From the NCBI GenBank assembly GCA_910577085.1, contig CAJTLE010000002.1:1-58695 (forward strand): a DNA stretch of 58,695 bases. The letters run 5' to 3'. The notes below the pieces were generated by a model. It did not search any database. It was given only the letters and a program-made list of their open reading frames with translations, and had not been told where the DNA came from. This document shows positions 40,569 to 49,493 of the stretch, piece by piece. The position numbers and the translations under genes were made by a program. Origin of the DNA: an uncultured Allobaculum sp. (GTDB lineage Bacteria > Bacillota_I > Bacilli_A > Erysipelotrichales > Erysipelotrichaceae). Position 1 is the stretch's first letter; every line of letters begins with the position of its first letter.

Positions 40569-41867
40569 ATGCATACAATGAAAAAATCTATGGCTGCTCT
40601 GCTTTGCGCGGCGATGGCAGCCGGCTGTTCGAGCAATGCAGCCAATTCTTCTCAAAACTCCAGCACCTCCTCCCAAAGCCAGACTACAACTGAAAGTGAA
40701 GCCTCCAGCGCGCAGTCTTCACAGACGGTTACAACGCCAGCTTCCAACGTGAATGCCGTCACGGAGCTTGATCATCTGTACGCATTCTCATGGGATCTGT
40801 TTAACCATACGCGCGATGAAAATGACAATTCTCTGATGTCGCCATTTTCCGCGTGGATGGCTCTGGGCATGATGGCCAATGGGGCTGGCGGGGATACCCG
40901 TAAGCAGATGGAAGATGTTTTTGGCTTGAGTGTTGAACAGATCAACGCGCTGGCAAATAGTGCCTTAACGGCCGCAAGTGCGGATGAGGCTCACACTCTT
41001 CGCCTGGCCGATTCAGTGTGGATTCGCGCCTCTGAGTCCGATTCAATTCTGGATTCGTACAAAAAACTGTTATCCACGGACTATCAGGCTGAATCTTTTG
41101 AAACCAGCTTTGATGACTCCACCAGGCAGCAGATCAATGACTGGGTCCGTGAACATACAGATGGTCTGATTGATCAGATGCCGGTTGATCTTTCGTCAAC
41201 CACGATCATGGTTTTACTCAATGCATTGAGCTTTGATTCTGCATGGCAAGACGAGTATGAAGACAACCAGATTGTGGACGGAACTTTCCACAACCAGAAT
41301 GGAAGTGAAGCTTCCGTGAAGATGATGCAAAGTGAAGAAACCCAATATATCGCTTCGCAGGGTCTGCATGGCTTTACGAAACCGTACAAAGGCTGCCACT
41401 ATGGTTTGACCCTTCTGGTCCCAGAAGGAGATCAGAGTCTGGATGAAGTGTTGCAGAATGTAGAAGGCGTAAAGCTGTTACAGGATTTGAAAAATTCGAC
41501 TTACAGCATTGTTCATGCAAGTTTTCCGGAATTTACCTTGAGCAGTGAGCAGAGTCTGATCAAACCGTTGGAGAAAATGGGTCTGAGCCTGCCTTTTGGG
41601 GATGGAGCTGATTTCTCGAATCTGAGCCAGAATCCAGACCTTACCGTCAGCGAAATCAAACAGAAAGCCAAAATCGAAGTGAGCCGCACGGGAACTAAAG
41701 CCGCTGCCGCAACAGATATTGGAATTGCCGGCGCTGCACTGGTGGAAGAGGAATACACCATCACCTGCGATCGTCCGTTCCTGTATATTCTCAGTGAAAT
41801 CGAAACCGGAACACCAATCTTTATCGGTACCGTCGAAAACATCTCCGATGAAGTGACAGAGTCATAA
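40569..41867 (+). CDS. Serpin, lipoprotein (second copy)
   Basis: Tandem paralogue of the first serpin, about 432 residues. Lipoprotein signal ends AAMAAGC and is followed by a Ser/Thr/Gln-rich linker of about 50 residues. Core blocks LMSPFSAWMALGMMANGAGGDT, ADSVWIR, FDSAW and DRPFLYILS are present. The hinge GTKAAAAT is identical to copy one, but the reactive loop differs: small residues DIGIAGAALVE, placing the cut near AGA-ALV. This predicts a different target protease, perhaps elastase-like. The gene is 66 bases after the first with no terminator, so they share a transcript. ATG 40578 is an alternative start. Confidence 0.93.
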   Translation: MHTMKKSMAALLCAAMAAGCSSNAANSSQNSSTSSQSQTTTESEASSAQSSQTVTTPASNVNAVTELDHLYAFSWDLFNHTRDENDNSLMSPFSAWMALGMMANGAGGDTRKQMEDVFGLSVEQINALANSALTAASADEAHTLRLADSVWIRASESDSILDSYKKLLSTDYQAESFETSFDDSTRQQINDWVREHTDGLIDQMPVDLSSTTIMVLLNALSFDSAWQDEYEDNQIVDGTFHNQNGSEASVKMMQSEETQYIASQGLHGFTKPYKGCHYGLTLLVPEGDQSLDEVLQNVEGVKLLQDLKNSTYSIVHASFPEFTLSSEQSLIKPLEKMGLSLPFGDGADFSNLSQNPDLTVSEIKQKAKIEVSRTGTKAAAATDIGIAGAALVEEEYTITCDRPFLYILSEIETGTPIFIGTVENISDEVTES

Positions 41868-41936
41868 GAAGAGAATCAAAGATTAAAAACAAATTGAAGA
41901 AAATGGCTGGCGACAAGCCAGACCGGTGAATCAATC

Positions 41937-41990
41937 AGGACGCTGCTTTCCAGGACCAGAAAGGTCATCCAGAAAGCAGTGTCCTTTTTT
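41937..41990 (+). terminator. Terminator of the serpin operon
   Basis: Arms AGGACGCTGCTTTC (41937-41950) and GAAAGCAGTGTCCT (41972-41985), one mismatch-like pair, then a T run. The rest of 41868-42175 shows nothing else. Confidence 0.9.
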
Positions 41991-42175
41991 GCATGCAGAA
42001 AAGAAAAAAGCGAAACATCCATCATCGGATCTTTCGCTGAATTCTCATATCATGAATAAAAATTAAAATCCTGTTTCCTGAAAGGCTGCCAGAAAAGTTT
42101 GCAGTCTGCCAGGTTCAGATCGATCCGTAAAAACAGATCGAAAATCCAGTTTGGTTATCCTGAAGCAATACCAGA

Positions 42176-42433
42176 CTAAGCATCGTGCTCAGTGTAATCC
42201 ACGTCAATGACGTTTGGTAAAGATTTCTTTTCCTGGTACTGGGACTTGCTGGATTTAGAAGAGCCGGCACTATTCAGATCATTTGCAGAAAACGTTCTGG
42301 TATAGACTTTTACAGTGGGTCTCTGGAACATAAAGAGCAGGGGCACCGCAAGAATTAAAACAGGAAACATAAAGCTCAGGAACGGAAGTAAGAATACACA
42401 TCCAATCAAAAGCAGCATTGCAATCATCCACAT
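42176..42433 (-). CDS. Small membrane protein of unknown function
   Basis: Protein of 85 residues. Residues 1-38 are almost wholly hydrophobic (MWMIAMLLLIGCVFLLPFL and FPVLILAVPLLFMF), fitting two short helices or a hairpin in the membrane. The rest is polar and Ser/Lys-rich, ending NVIDVDYTEHDA. The start has an AAGGAGG site, which supports a real gene. No family recognised. Confidence 0.7.
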   Translation of the reverse strand: MWMIAMLLLIGCVFLLPFLSFMFPVLILAVPLLFMFQRPTVKVYTRTFSANDLNSAGSSKSSKSQYQEKKSLPNVIDVDYTEHDA

Positions 42434-43142
42434 GGTCAGTCCTCCTTAATAAGCGGCCTTCTTTTTATTTTCCATCTGCCGCATCGTGACTATAAGTTAG
42501 CACGATTGGTTCGAATGAATACAGTAAGATTGTGTGAGATTCTCTAAATGCATAAATCTTACACTTTTCCAAGGGGAATACTCTTAAAAGGAGATGAAAG
42601 GGTCAACAAAATCGTGAAAAAGTCATAATTTCGGCGGCTTTTTTAACTCTCCGCTTTATGTGTACAAAATGGGTGATCAAAAATCATGAACGATTGGATA
42701 CAATAACAAGACAAACCTAGATTAAGCAGGTTTGTGCGGTAATCAAAAAATGAGCGGAAAGCGCATTTTATGGCGCCTCTCAGAGTGCCAAAAACGTCTT
42801 GAATCAGGGTGGAATTTATCTTTAGAAGATGGACCAAAAAAGAAATTTGGATACTTTTGAGGATTTATCTTCTTGTAGCAGTTATTTTGCCCGAGTGCCA
42901 GAAGATCTGGCAAGTCTTATCCTCAGAAGAGAAGGAACTGATTGGAAAAACGTTATCATCAGGAAGAAATGTGGCAAGTTTTGCATCGTTTGTGGCAGTA
43001 AATTGAATTTAATCGGTAGAAATGTGGATAGGCCCACAATTGTCTCTTCAATTATTCCGGCTGCTCTTCTTGAGTTTCTTTCAGTCGTCTGTGTCTTCTT
43101 GTGCGCATGCACAAATTTGGATGAGGATATGGGAGAAAACAA
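42434..43142. other. AT-rich intergenic stretch
   Basis: Contains inverted arms GTAAGATT (42524-42531) and AATCTTAC (42555-42562) upstream of the 42433 start, which may be regulatory. Only one weak gene candidate, at 42829, is seen. Confidence 0.5.
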
Positions 43143-43158
43143 GAAAAAAGCCGACTGA
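42829..43158 (+). CDS. Doubtful small protein with a Cys motif
   Basis: Open frame of 109 residues starting MDQKRNLDTFEDLSS. It contains KKCGKFCIVCGSKL, which looks like a CxxC knuckle, and a hydrophobic run FLSVVCVFLCAC. There is no ribosome site before the ATG and the end overlaps a minus-strand terminator. It may be chance. Confidence 0.25.
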   Translation: MDQKRNLDTFEDLSSCSSYFARVPEDLASLILRREGTDWKNVIIRKKCGKFCIVCGSKLNLIGRNVDRPTIVSSIIPAALLEFLSVVCVFLCACTNLDEDMGENKKKAD

Positions 43159-43170
43159 ATCAGTCAGCTT
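43143..43170 (-). terminator. Terminator of the 43181 gene
   Basis: On the minus strand AGCTGACTG, loop ATT, CAGTCGGCT with one G-T pair, then six Ts. Confidence 0.85.
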
Positions 43171-43180
43171 GCGTGGAAGG

Positions 43181-43459
43181 TTACCAGAGTTCGGTTTCCA
43201 GAACGTGAAGGTTATAGACATAGCGAATCTGTTCTTCCAGCCATCCATGGGCAATCCAGCCCAGATTTCCCTGCTGAAGAACAATTTCGTTGCGCTGGCC
43301 TAAAGAACCTAAATAAATATCATAGCCGCGGTAATTTCCAACATACTCCATGCTCAGGTAAGGACGGCCATCGTAAGGTTCCTGCTCATCGACGATTGTC
43401 CGATAAACCATCAGTACTTCTGTTTTCGAATAGGTAAAATCATCGTCAAAGGTTGTCAT
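43181..43459 (-). CDS. Small hypothetical protein
   Basis: Protein of 92 residues, acidic and aromatic-rich (YRTIVDEQEPYDGRPYLSMEYVG, YRGYDIYLGSL, GWLEEQIRYVYNL). Not recognised. The pattern of short strands and a helix is compatible with a small soluble domain. The ribosome site is poor, but a well-placed terminator follows the stop, which favours a real gene. Confidence 0.6.
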   Translation of the reverse strand: MTTFDDDFTYSKTEVLMVYRTIVDEQEPYDGRPYLSMEYVGNYRGYDIYLGSLGQRNEIVLQQGNLGWIAHGWLEEQIRYVYNLHVLETELW

Positions 43460-43729
43460 AACTAAAGGTTATCATGAATTTTCCATCAGACCATCTCCTT
43501 ACCTCAAAAAGTAAGTGGAGGATCAACGAAAAGATCCAGACTGCTGCGGATAGAAAATGGGGAATGGGACAGAGCAAGAAGCAGGGGGAAACAGGAGTAG
43601 AAACGTCGGTAGAAACATAATATAGAAACGCAGAGGGAAAATTCTAAATTCGCTGTCCAAGAGCAGCACTTCTGGTTAAGATCAGAGTAATCAAATCAAA
43701 AGCAGTCAGTCTGCAGGAAAGGAGAGGTT

Positions 43730-44200
43730 ATGAATCAGTTTGAGCGTTATGAGAAAATTCATGATCTGGTCATGAAGGAGTTTGAAATCATTTATAACAA
43801 AAATCTGTATACCTATGCCATAGCCCATACGTCGATGGTGGATGCCTATATCACTTTGATTGCCGCAAACCGGGGATTGGATCTCGAACTGGCTAAGGTA
43901 TGTGCTGTGCTCCATGACTATTTCAAGTTCACCCGCAATATGGCCTATGAACATGCATTGCGCGGGGCCAATCTTGCTAAACAGGTCCTGGATGAAAGCA
44001 ACCTGTTTACCCGCGCGGAAATCGAAATAATCGTTCATGCGATTGCGGAACACTCTAACAAGGACCGGGTCGGTAAGAGCATGGATGAAGCGCTGAAGGA
44101 TGCGGATGTTCTGGCCTCATGGGCTGAAAATCCGGCCAAGCAGTTATCGGCCGCCCGTGAAAAAAGGATGGAGAACCTTCGAAAAGAACTGAATTTTTAA
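43730..44200 (+). CDS. HD-domain phosphohydrolase
   Basis: Metal-dependent phosphohydrolase of 156 residues. His in YAIAHTSMVDAYI, the His-Asp pair in VCAVLHDYFKF, His in IIVHAIAEHSNKD and Asp in KDADVLASW form the HD metal site. Such small proteins act on nucleotides or cyclic nucleotides; the substrate is not readable. The ATG follows GAAAGGAGAGGTT. It stands alone and converges on the YigZ gene. Confidence 0.88.
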   Translation: MNQFERYEKIHDLVMKEFEIIYNKNLYTYAIAHTSMVDAYITLIAANRGLDLELAKVCAVLHDYFKFTRNMAYEHALRGANLAKQVLDESNLFTRAEIEIIVHAIAEHSNKDRVGKSMDEALKDADVLASWAENPAKQLSAAREKRMENLRKELNF

Positions 44201-44249
44201 CCGGACAGTTTTCCATTTCTATTTCTCTATTCAAAGAGCAGTCAGACAA

Positions 44250-44285
44250 AGAAAAGGCGTCCTCTGCAGTGCAGGTGGCGCCTTT
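44250..44285. terminator. Terminator between HD protein and YigZ genes
   Basis: Fifteen-base arms (44253-44267 with 44271-44285) with one mismatch; the T-rich tail lies on the minus-strand side, so it mainly serves the YigZ gene. Confidence 0.75.
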
Positions 44286-44310
44286 GATCGGTTCAAATTT
44301 TACTTTCTGG

Positions 44311-44931
44311 TTATACTTTCTGGCGAATGTTGAAAACTGTTCGGTCTTCTTTCTGACATTCCTTGAGCAGAATGGCTTCTACCTGACCAGAGAAGCGCTG
44401 CTGCAGACCAGGCGTCGGATCTTCCGGGGCAAAGAAGGTGTAGAGCGCACTGTTTCCGTAGCTGACATTGAGATCTTCCACATTGAGGCTTCGCAGATAG
44501 CTTTCCACTTTACCGGAAATGCTGTAATCCGTCTCCAGCTGATAGAAACCAAGCGTACGCGGAACAATCCATTTGGCGTCTTCCAAGGCTAAAGCCACGC
44601 TCGAGGAATAGGCCCGCACAAGCCCGCCTTTTCCGAGCAGCGTGCCGCCAAAGTAACGGATCACCACCGCACCGATGTCATCACCTTCACTGCCAAGCAG
44701 AACATCGAGCATTGGGCGGCCGGCGGTTCCGGATGGTTCGCCATCATCACTGGAATGGGTCAGGCTGCCGGATTTCAGGGCAGAACAATAGTGGCTGGCC
44801 TGAGGGTAGTCCTTTTTCAGGCGGGTAATCAGTGCTTTGAGTTCTTCCACACTTTTCACTCTGGCCAGAACGCAGATGAATTTACTTTTCTTGATTTCCT
44901 GACGGACGGTCACTTCCTCTTTCAGATACAT
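44311..44931 (-). CDS. yigZ: YigZ/IMPACT family protein
   Basis: Protein of 206 residues of the UPF0029/IMPACT family. KSKFICVLARV, DDGEPSGTAGRPML, VVIRYFGGTLLGKGGLVRAYS are the signature blocks of the N-terminal domain; the C-terminal DUF1949-like domain follows. In eukaryotes IMPACT modulates Gcn2; the bacterial role is uncertain, perhaps translation-related. The ATG follows AAAGAGGTTG, and a small upstream frame overlaps it by ten bases. Confidence 0.93.
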   Translation of the reverse strand: MYLKEEVTVRQEIKKSKFICVLARVKSVEELKALITRLKKDYPQASHYCSALKSGSLTHSSDDGEPSGTAGRPMLDVLLGSEGDDIGAVVIRYFGGTLLGKGGLVRAYSSSVALALEDAKWIVPRTLGFYQLETDYSISGKVESYLRSLNVEDLNVSYGNSALYTFFAPEDPTPGLQQRFSGQVEAILLKECQKEDRTVFNIRQKV

Positions 44932-45062
44932 AGCACAACCTCTTTTTCTGATTTCTCTTCTGATTTTATTTTTGGAGCTTCTTTAGATTTTTCTTCTGAC
45001 GACTTTTTACATGTCTTTTCAGAGTTCTGATCCGATTTTTTCTGTCTTTTGATCTGTTCCAT
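44922..45062 (-). CDS. Possible small charged peptide before yigZ
   Basis: Frame of 46 residues, almost all Lys, Glu and Ser (KKSSEEKSKEAPKIKSEEK), whose stop overlaps the yigZ start by ten bases. The ribosome site is weak. It could be a coupled leader peptide or low-complexity noise. Confidence 0.25.
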   Translation of the reverse strand: MEQIKRQKKSDQNSEKTCKKSSEEKSKEAPKIKSEEKSEKEVVLCI

Positions 45063-45287
45063 ACTACCTGTTTTATCCGGGCAGTGAAAGGCCAAAAACA
45101 ATTGCCCGGTTGTGCAAAGGGGCGTTTTGTTTTTTGAAGACTGTCTTTGGCCGATATGCATAGCCAGAAAAACAGAAAAACTGTTGATCACCTGCGAACG
45201 ATTGTCTGCCCACAATAGGAAATGTAAAAATCGGTTACAAAAATGCGGCTTTTTCTTTCAAATTTTTACAAAGGAACACATCATTCG

Positions 45288-45317
45288 TTGACAGGTTTGC
45301 GACACCTTCTCTAAAAT
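45288..45317 (+). promoter_or_regulatory. Promoter of the leucine operon
   Basis: TTGACA (45288-45293), 18-base spacer, TAAAAT (45312-45317), placing transcription start near 45325 at the beginning of the T-box leader. Confidence 0.7.
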
Positions 45318-45324
45318 GGAACCA

Positions 45325-45586
45325 CGTTGAAAAAAGCGATGACAAGGACAAATCGGATCTGGAAGGTTTTCAGAAAGCAGCCGGGTGATGCGAGACTGCA
45401 GCCGAAGATTTCGAAATCCTCCCCTTCGAGCTGAAAGAGTGAACAGAAGTAATTCTTTCCGGGACATCCCGTTATAGATGAAACGATTGATAGATCGTTG
45501 AGCGGCCGCAATGTTGCGGCAATTAGAGTGGTACCGCGGATGATTCTCCGTCTCTTTGCGTCTGTGACGAAAGAGGCGGTTTTTTT
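45325..45586 (+). promoter_or_regulatory. T-box leader, leucine-specific
   Basis: tRNA-sensing leader. The conserved AGAGTGGTACCGCGG at 45525-45539 is the T-box that pairs with the free CCA end of uncharged tRNA. Upstream, 45340-45465 can form stem I with a distal GGTGATGCGAG element. Candidate specifier codons are CTC at 45419-45421 or CTT at 45424-45426, both leucine. The competing terminator is at 45548-45586. Low leucine charging would allow readthrough into leuA. Confidence 0.93.
45548..45586 (+). terminator. T-box regulated terminator
   Basis: Arms CCGTCTCTTT and AAAGAGGCGG with an inner CGTC/GACG pairing, then seven Ts. It ends 20 bases before the leuA start. Confidence 0.93.
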
Positions 45587-45605
45587 ATACAAGGAGGAGA
45601 CCATC

Positions 45606-47282
45606 ATGATGAATGCATCCAAATATTCCCCCGGATACTTTCCGGTTGAACACGCTGAATATCGCTGGGTGAAAAAAGATCACCCAGAAAAAGCCCCGAA
45701 CTGGTGCTCGGTTGACCTTCGCGATGGCAACCAGGCATTGATCGTTCCAATGTCGCTGGAAGAAAAACTTGAATTTTTCCAGATGCTGGTTCGAATTGGA
45801 TTTAAAGAAATCGAAGTCGGCTTTCCAGCTGCTTCGGAAACGGAATATGAATTTTTACGGACACTGATCGAACAGGATCTGATTCCGGAGGATGTCACCA
45901 TTCAGGTACTCACCCAGTGCCGCGAACACATTATCCGCAAGACGTTTGAAGCGGTAAAAGGAGCGCCAAGAGCTGTTGTTCACTTCTACAACTCCACTTC
46001 CAAAGCCCAGCGCGAACAGGTCTTCAAAAAGTCCAAAGAAGAAATCAAAGAGATTGCGCTCGAAGGTGCAAAACTCGTTAAACAGCTGTCTGAAGAATAC
46101 GATGGCAACTTCCTGTTTGAGTATTCTCCAGAATCCTTTACCGGAACCGAGCCAGACTTTGCCCTGGATGTGTGCAATGCGGTGATTGATGTCATGCAGC
46201 CAACTGTTGAACGACCCATGATTATCAACCTGCCGGTAACGGTTGAAATGTCTTTGCCGCATGTCTATGCCAACCAGATCGAATACTGCTCCGACAGACT
46301 GCATAACCGTGAGGCTATTATTTTAAGCACCCACCCGCATAACGACCGGGGAACCGGCGTTGCCGATACGGAACTGGCCTTACTTGCCGGTGCCCAGCGT
46401 GTCGAATGCTGCTTGTTTGGCAATGGTGAGCGCACGGGTAACGTGGATGCGGTCACTCTGGCCATGAACTTATATGTTCTGGGCGTCGATCCAAAGCTGG
46501 ATTTCTCCAACATGCCTGAAATCGTTGAAACGTATGAGCGGCTGACCCGGATGCATGTTCATGAACGTCAGCCCTATGCCGGCTCTCTTGTCTTTGCGGC
46601 CTTCTCTGGAAGCCATCAGGATGCGATCGCCAAGGGTATGAAATGCAAGGAAGCCGATCCACTGGGCCGCTGGACTGTTCCTTATCTGCCAATTGACCCA
46701 CATGATGTCAGCCGTACGTATGATGCCGATGTCATCCGCGTGAACTCCCAGTCCGGAAAAGGCGGTATCGGTTATATTCTCGAAACCAAATACGGATTTG
46801 ATCTGCCGGCGAAAATGCGCGAGCACTTTGGTTATACCGTTAAGGAAGTTTCCGATCATGCCCATGCGGAACTGAAACCAGAACAGGTTCTCAAAGTCTT
46901 TGAAGAAACCTATCTCAATAAAAAGAGTCCAATTCTCGATGTTACCGAAGCCCACTTCATTCAGGGCCGCAGCCTGAAAGCTGTTGTTACCGCAAAAACG
47001 GGCGGCAGCGAATATGAATGGTATGCGGCTGGTAATGGTCGTCTGAATGCGGTCAACAACGCAATCAAGCAGGGACTTGGCATTGAATATTCTCTGGAAA
47101 CCTATACTGACCAGTCGCTTGGTAAATCTTCGGATGCAAGTGCAGCCAGCTATGTTGGTCTGCTCTGGCCGGATGGCAGCCGCACCTGGGGTGCCGGCAT
47201 GGATCCCGATATTATTTTCTCCGGTATCCTCGCCCTGGTTTCCGCAATTAACAATCACTTTGAAGAAGGAGGTACCAACTGA
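45606..47282 (+). CDS. leuA: 2-isopropylmalate synthase
   Basis: First committed enzyme of leucine synthesis: acetyl-CoA plus 2-oxoisovalerate to 2-isopropylmalate. With 558 residues it is the longer (actinobacterial/yeast-like) form. WCSVDLRDGNQALIVPMSLEEK is the catalytic start, GFKEIEVGFPAASETEYEF and LSTHPHNDRGTGVADTELAL hold metal His residues, and FGNGERTGNVDAVTLAMNLY the family signature. The C-terminal allosteric domain for leucine feedback is present from about residue 430. ATG at 45606 has an AAGGAGGAG site. The operon is T-box controlled. Confidence 0.96.
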   Translation: MMNASKYSPGYFPVEHAEYRWVKKDHPEKAPNWCSVDLRDGNQALIVPMSLEEKLEFFQMLVRIGFKEIEVGFPAASETEYEFLRTLIEQDLIPEDVTIQVLTQCREHIIRKTFEAVKGAPRAVVHFYNSTSKAQREQVFKKSKEEIKEIALEGAKLVKQLSEEYDGNFLFEYSPESFTGTEPDFALDVCNAVIDVMQPTVERPMIINLPVTVEMSLPHVYANQIEYCSDRLHNREAIILSTHPHNDRGTGVADTELALLAGAQRVECCLFGNGERTGNVDAVTLAMNLYVLGVDPKLDFSNMPEIVETYERLTRMHVHERQPYAGSLVFAAFSGSHQDAIAKGMKCKEADPLGRWTVPYLPIDPHDVSRTYDADVIRVNSQSGKGGIGYILETKYGFDLPAKMREHFGYTVKEVSDHAHAELKPEQVLKVFEETYLNKKSPILDVTEAHFIQGRSLKAVVTAKTGGSEYEWYAAGNGRLNAVNNAIKQGLGIEYSLETYTDQSLGKSSDASAASYVGLLWPDGSRTWGAGMDPDIIFSGILALVSAINNHFEEGGTN

Positions 47283-48562
47283 TGGCAATGACAATGACAC
47301 AGAAGATTCTGGCGGATCATGCGCATTTAGAATCTGTCAAACCCGGTCAGTTGATTCTGGCCGATCTCGATGGCGTACTGGGCAATGACATTACGACTCC
47401 AGTGGCCATTGCTGAATTTGAAAAAGCCGGATTTGATTCCGTTTATGATCCTGAAAAGATCAATATCGTTCTGGATCACTTTGTTCCGAATAAAGACATC
47501 AAAGCTGCCAAGCAGTCTGCAGCCTGCCGCAATTTCTGTCATAAACATGAGATTCCTCATTTCTATGATGTCGGCAAGATGGGCATTGAACATGCTCTGC
47601 TTCCTGAGCAGGGAAGAGTCACTGCCGGAGACTGCCTGATCGGAGCAGACTCCCACACCTGCACCTATGGGGCGCTGGGCGCTTTTTCAACAGGGGTTGG
47701 ATCTACGGATATGGCAGCCGGCATGGCAACGGGTAAAGCCTGGTTTAAAGTACCCTCCGCAATCAAAGTGGAACTGACAGGAAAACTTTCTCCTTATGTA
47801 ACGGGCAAGGATGTCATTCTGGCCTTGATTGGCCAGATTGGTGTTGATGGTGCGCTGTATCAGTCGCTGGAATTTACCGGTGAAGGGGCCCACTCGCTTT
47901 CCATGGATGATCGTTTATGCATCTGCAACATGGCCATCGAAGCCGGCGCCAAAAACGGCATCTTCCCAGTGGATGACAAAACACTGGCTTTCCTGGCTGA
48001 ACATGGAGCCAATGAACCCCGTGCTTTTGAAGGGGATCCGGATGCGGAATACGAAAGAACGGTAACGATTGCCCTTGATGAGCTCGAACCCGTTGTTTCC
48101 TGGCCGCACTTACCAGAAAATGTGCATACCGCAAAAGATTCGAATGAAATTGAAATTGACCAGGTTGTCATTGGATCCTGCACCAATGGCCGTATGGAAG
48201 ATATGACTGCTGCTTACGAGATTCTGAACGGCAATCATGTCAAAGACGGTGTACGCTGCATCATCATTCCAGCAACCATGGATATTTATAAAAAATGTAT
48301 TTCTAACGGCTATCTGATGGCCTTTATTGAAGCCGGTGCCGTTGTTTCCACACCAACGTGCGGCCCATGTCTTGGCGGATATATGGGGATCCTCGCACCT
48401 GGCGAGAGATGTGTTTCGACCACCAACCGAAACTTTGTCGGCCGTATGGGCGATGTGACCTCTGAAGTCTATCTGGCAAGTCCTTATACCGCAGCATATT
48501 CTGCGACGACCGGCCGGATCAGCGATCCAAGAGAGTTTGAAGGAGGAAATGATCATGAATGA
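47282..48562 (+). CDS. leuC: 3-isopropylmalate dehydratase large subunit
   Basis: Isomerises 2- to 3-isopropylmalate together with LeuD, using a 4Fe-4S cluster. The cluster cysteines are in VIGSCTNGRMEDM and STPTCGPCLGGYMG; DSHTCTYGALGAFSTGVGSTD is a substrate block. With 426 residues it is the shorter, LeuC2/homoaconitase-like form. Its ATG overlaps the leuA stop by one base (TGATG), so translation is coupled. Confidence 0.96.
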   Translation: MAMTMTQKILADHAHLESVKPGQLILADLDGVLGNDITTPVAIAEFEKAGFDSVYDPEKINIVLDHFVPNKDIKAAKQSAACRNFCHKHEIPHFYDVGKMGIEHALLPEQGRVTAGDCLIGADSHTCTYGALGAFSTGVGSTDMAAGMATGKAWFKVPSAIKVELTGKLSPYVTGKDVILALIGQIGVDGALYQSLEFTGEGAHSLSMDDRLCICNMAIEAGAKNGIFPVDDKTLAFLAEHGANEPRAFEGDPDAEYERTVTIALDELEPVVSWPHLPENVHTAKDSNEIEIDQVVIGSCTNGRMEDMTAAYEILNGNHVKDGVRCIIIPATMDIYKKCISNGYLMAFIEAGAVVSTPTCGPCLGGYMGILAPGERCVSTTNRNFVGRMGDVTSEVYLASPYTAAYSATTGRISDPREFEGGNDHE

Positions 48563-49058
48563 AGCTTGCGGAAAAAGTTTTGTCTATGGCGATAACGTGG
48601 ATACCGATGTTATCATTCCTGCCCGTTATCTGAATACACCAGATGCCAAAGCTCTTGCCGAGCACTGCATGGAAGATATTGATGCAACCTTTACCCAGAA
48701 CGTAGAACCCGGCGATCTGATCTGCGCTGGATGGAACTTTGGATGCGGCTCAAGCCGTGAACATGCCCCACTGGCCATTAAAACCGCAGGCATTGACTGT
48801 GTGATCGCAAAATCGTTTGCGCGGATCTTCTATCGCAACGCGATCAACATTGGTCTGCCCATTCTGGAATGTGAAGCGGCTGCGGATGAAATCCGGCCTG
48901 GCGATGTTGTGAAAGTGGATTTTTCGACCGGTACCATCACCGATGAGACCCTCAACAAAAGCTGGAAAGCAGAACCATTTCCACCATTTATTCAGGAAAT
49001 CATCGACTGCGGCGGCTGGATGCATTACCTGCGTAAAAACCAGTCCCATCAGGCATAA
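48555..49058 (+). CDS. leuD: 3-isopropylmalate dehydratase small subunit
   Basis: Swivelling partner of LeuC, 167 residues. VYGDNVDTDVIIPARYL and NFGCGSSREHAPLAIK are the LeuD signatures. ATG 48555 lies 8 bases after GGAGG, and overlaps the end of leuC by eight bases. Earlier in-frame ATGs at 48537 and 48549 are too close to or before the ribosome site. Confidence 0.96.
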   Translation: MNEACGKSFVYGDNVDTDVIIPARYLNTPDAKALAEHCMEDIDATFTQNVEPGDLICAGWNFGCGSSREHAPLAIKTAGIDCVIAKSFARIFYRNAINIGLPILECEAAADEIRPGDVVKVDFSTGTITDETLNKSWKAEPFPPFIQEIIDCGGWMHYLRKNQSHQA

Positions 49059-49241
49059 CCTGGCTTTTGACTGCGCACCAGGTTCGTCAGCTGGATTCTT
49101 GTTATCATTGGATTCTTATTCTCACGGGAAATAGATCATCATCTGCCGGCTGACCTGCGCTATGGGATTCTGGATTAGCTGTTTATTAATATATAAGGAA
49201 AGAAATAGAGAAATTTAAGAAACTTGCTGCAAGGAAACTGC

Positions 49242-49391
49242 ATGCATAATCAAAAACTGAATTTCACACTGGATCATAGGCTGAGCATTGGGCAGATTCG
49301 CTCAAAAGAGAACTGGTCCTTTTACCGAAAAAAGAGAAATCCGGCAGGCCGGGCCTGGACTGCCGTTTCTTTCAATGAAGTTCGTCTTTGA
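49242..49391 (+). CDS. Possible 49-residue peptide between leuD and leuB
   Basis: Frame MHNQKLNFTLDHR ... SFNEVRL with an AAGGA ribosome site seven bases before the ATG, in the 435-base gap of the leu operon. It overlaps a GC-rich hairpin (49342-49365). It is basic (many Arg and Lys). It could be a leader peptide or chance. Confidence 0.3.
   Translation: MHNQKLNFTLDHRLSIGQIRSKENWSFYRKKRNPAGRAWTAVSFNEVRL
49342..49372 (+). terminator. Weak hairpin between leuD and leuB
   Basis: Arms CGGCAG and CTGCCG with an inner GGCC-rich loop, then TTTCTTT. It could attenuate or separate leuB expression. The remaining gap sequence shows no clear promoter for leuB. Confidence 0.4.
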
Positions 49392-49493
49392 ATCACAGGC
49401 GAGGCTGTTCTGCCGGTCTATTCTGTCGGCTTAATCTTTGAGAAGTGGAATTCAGCAATCAAAGGAAATCATCCCGAAAGGAATCGAGTGAGT

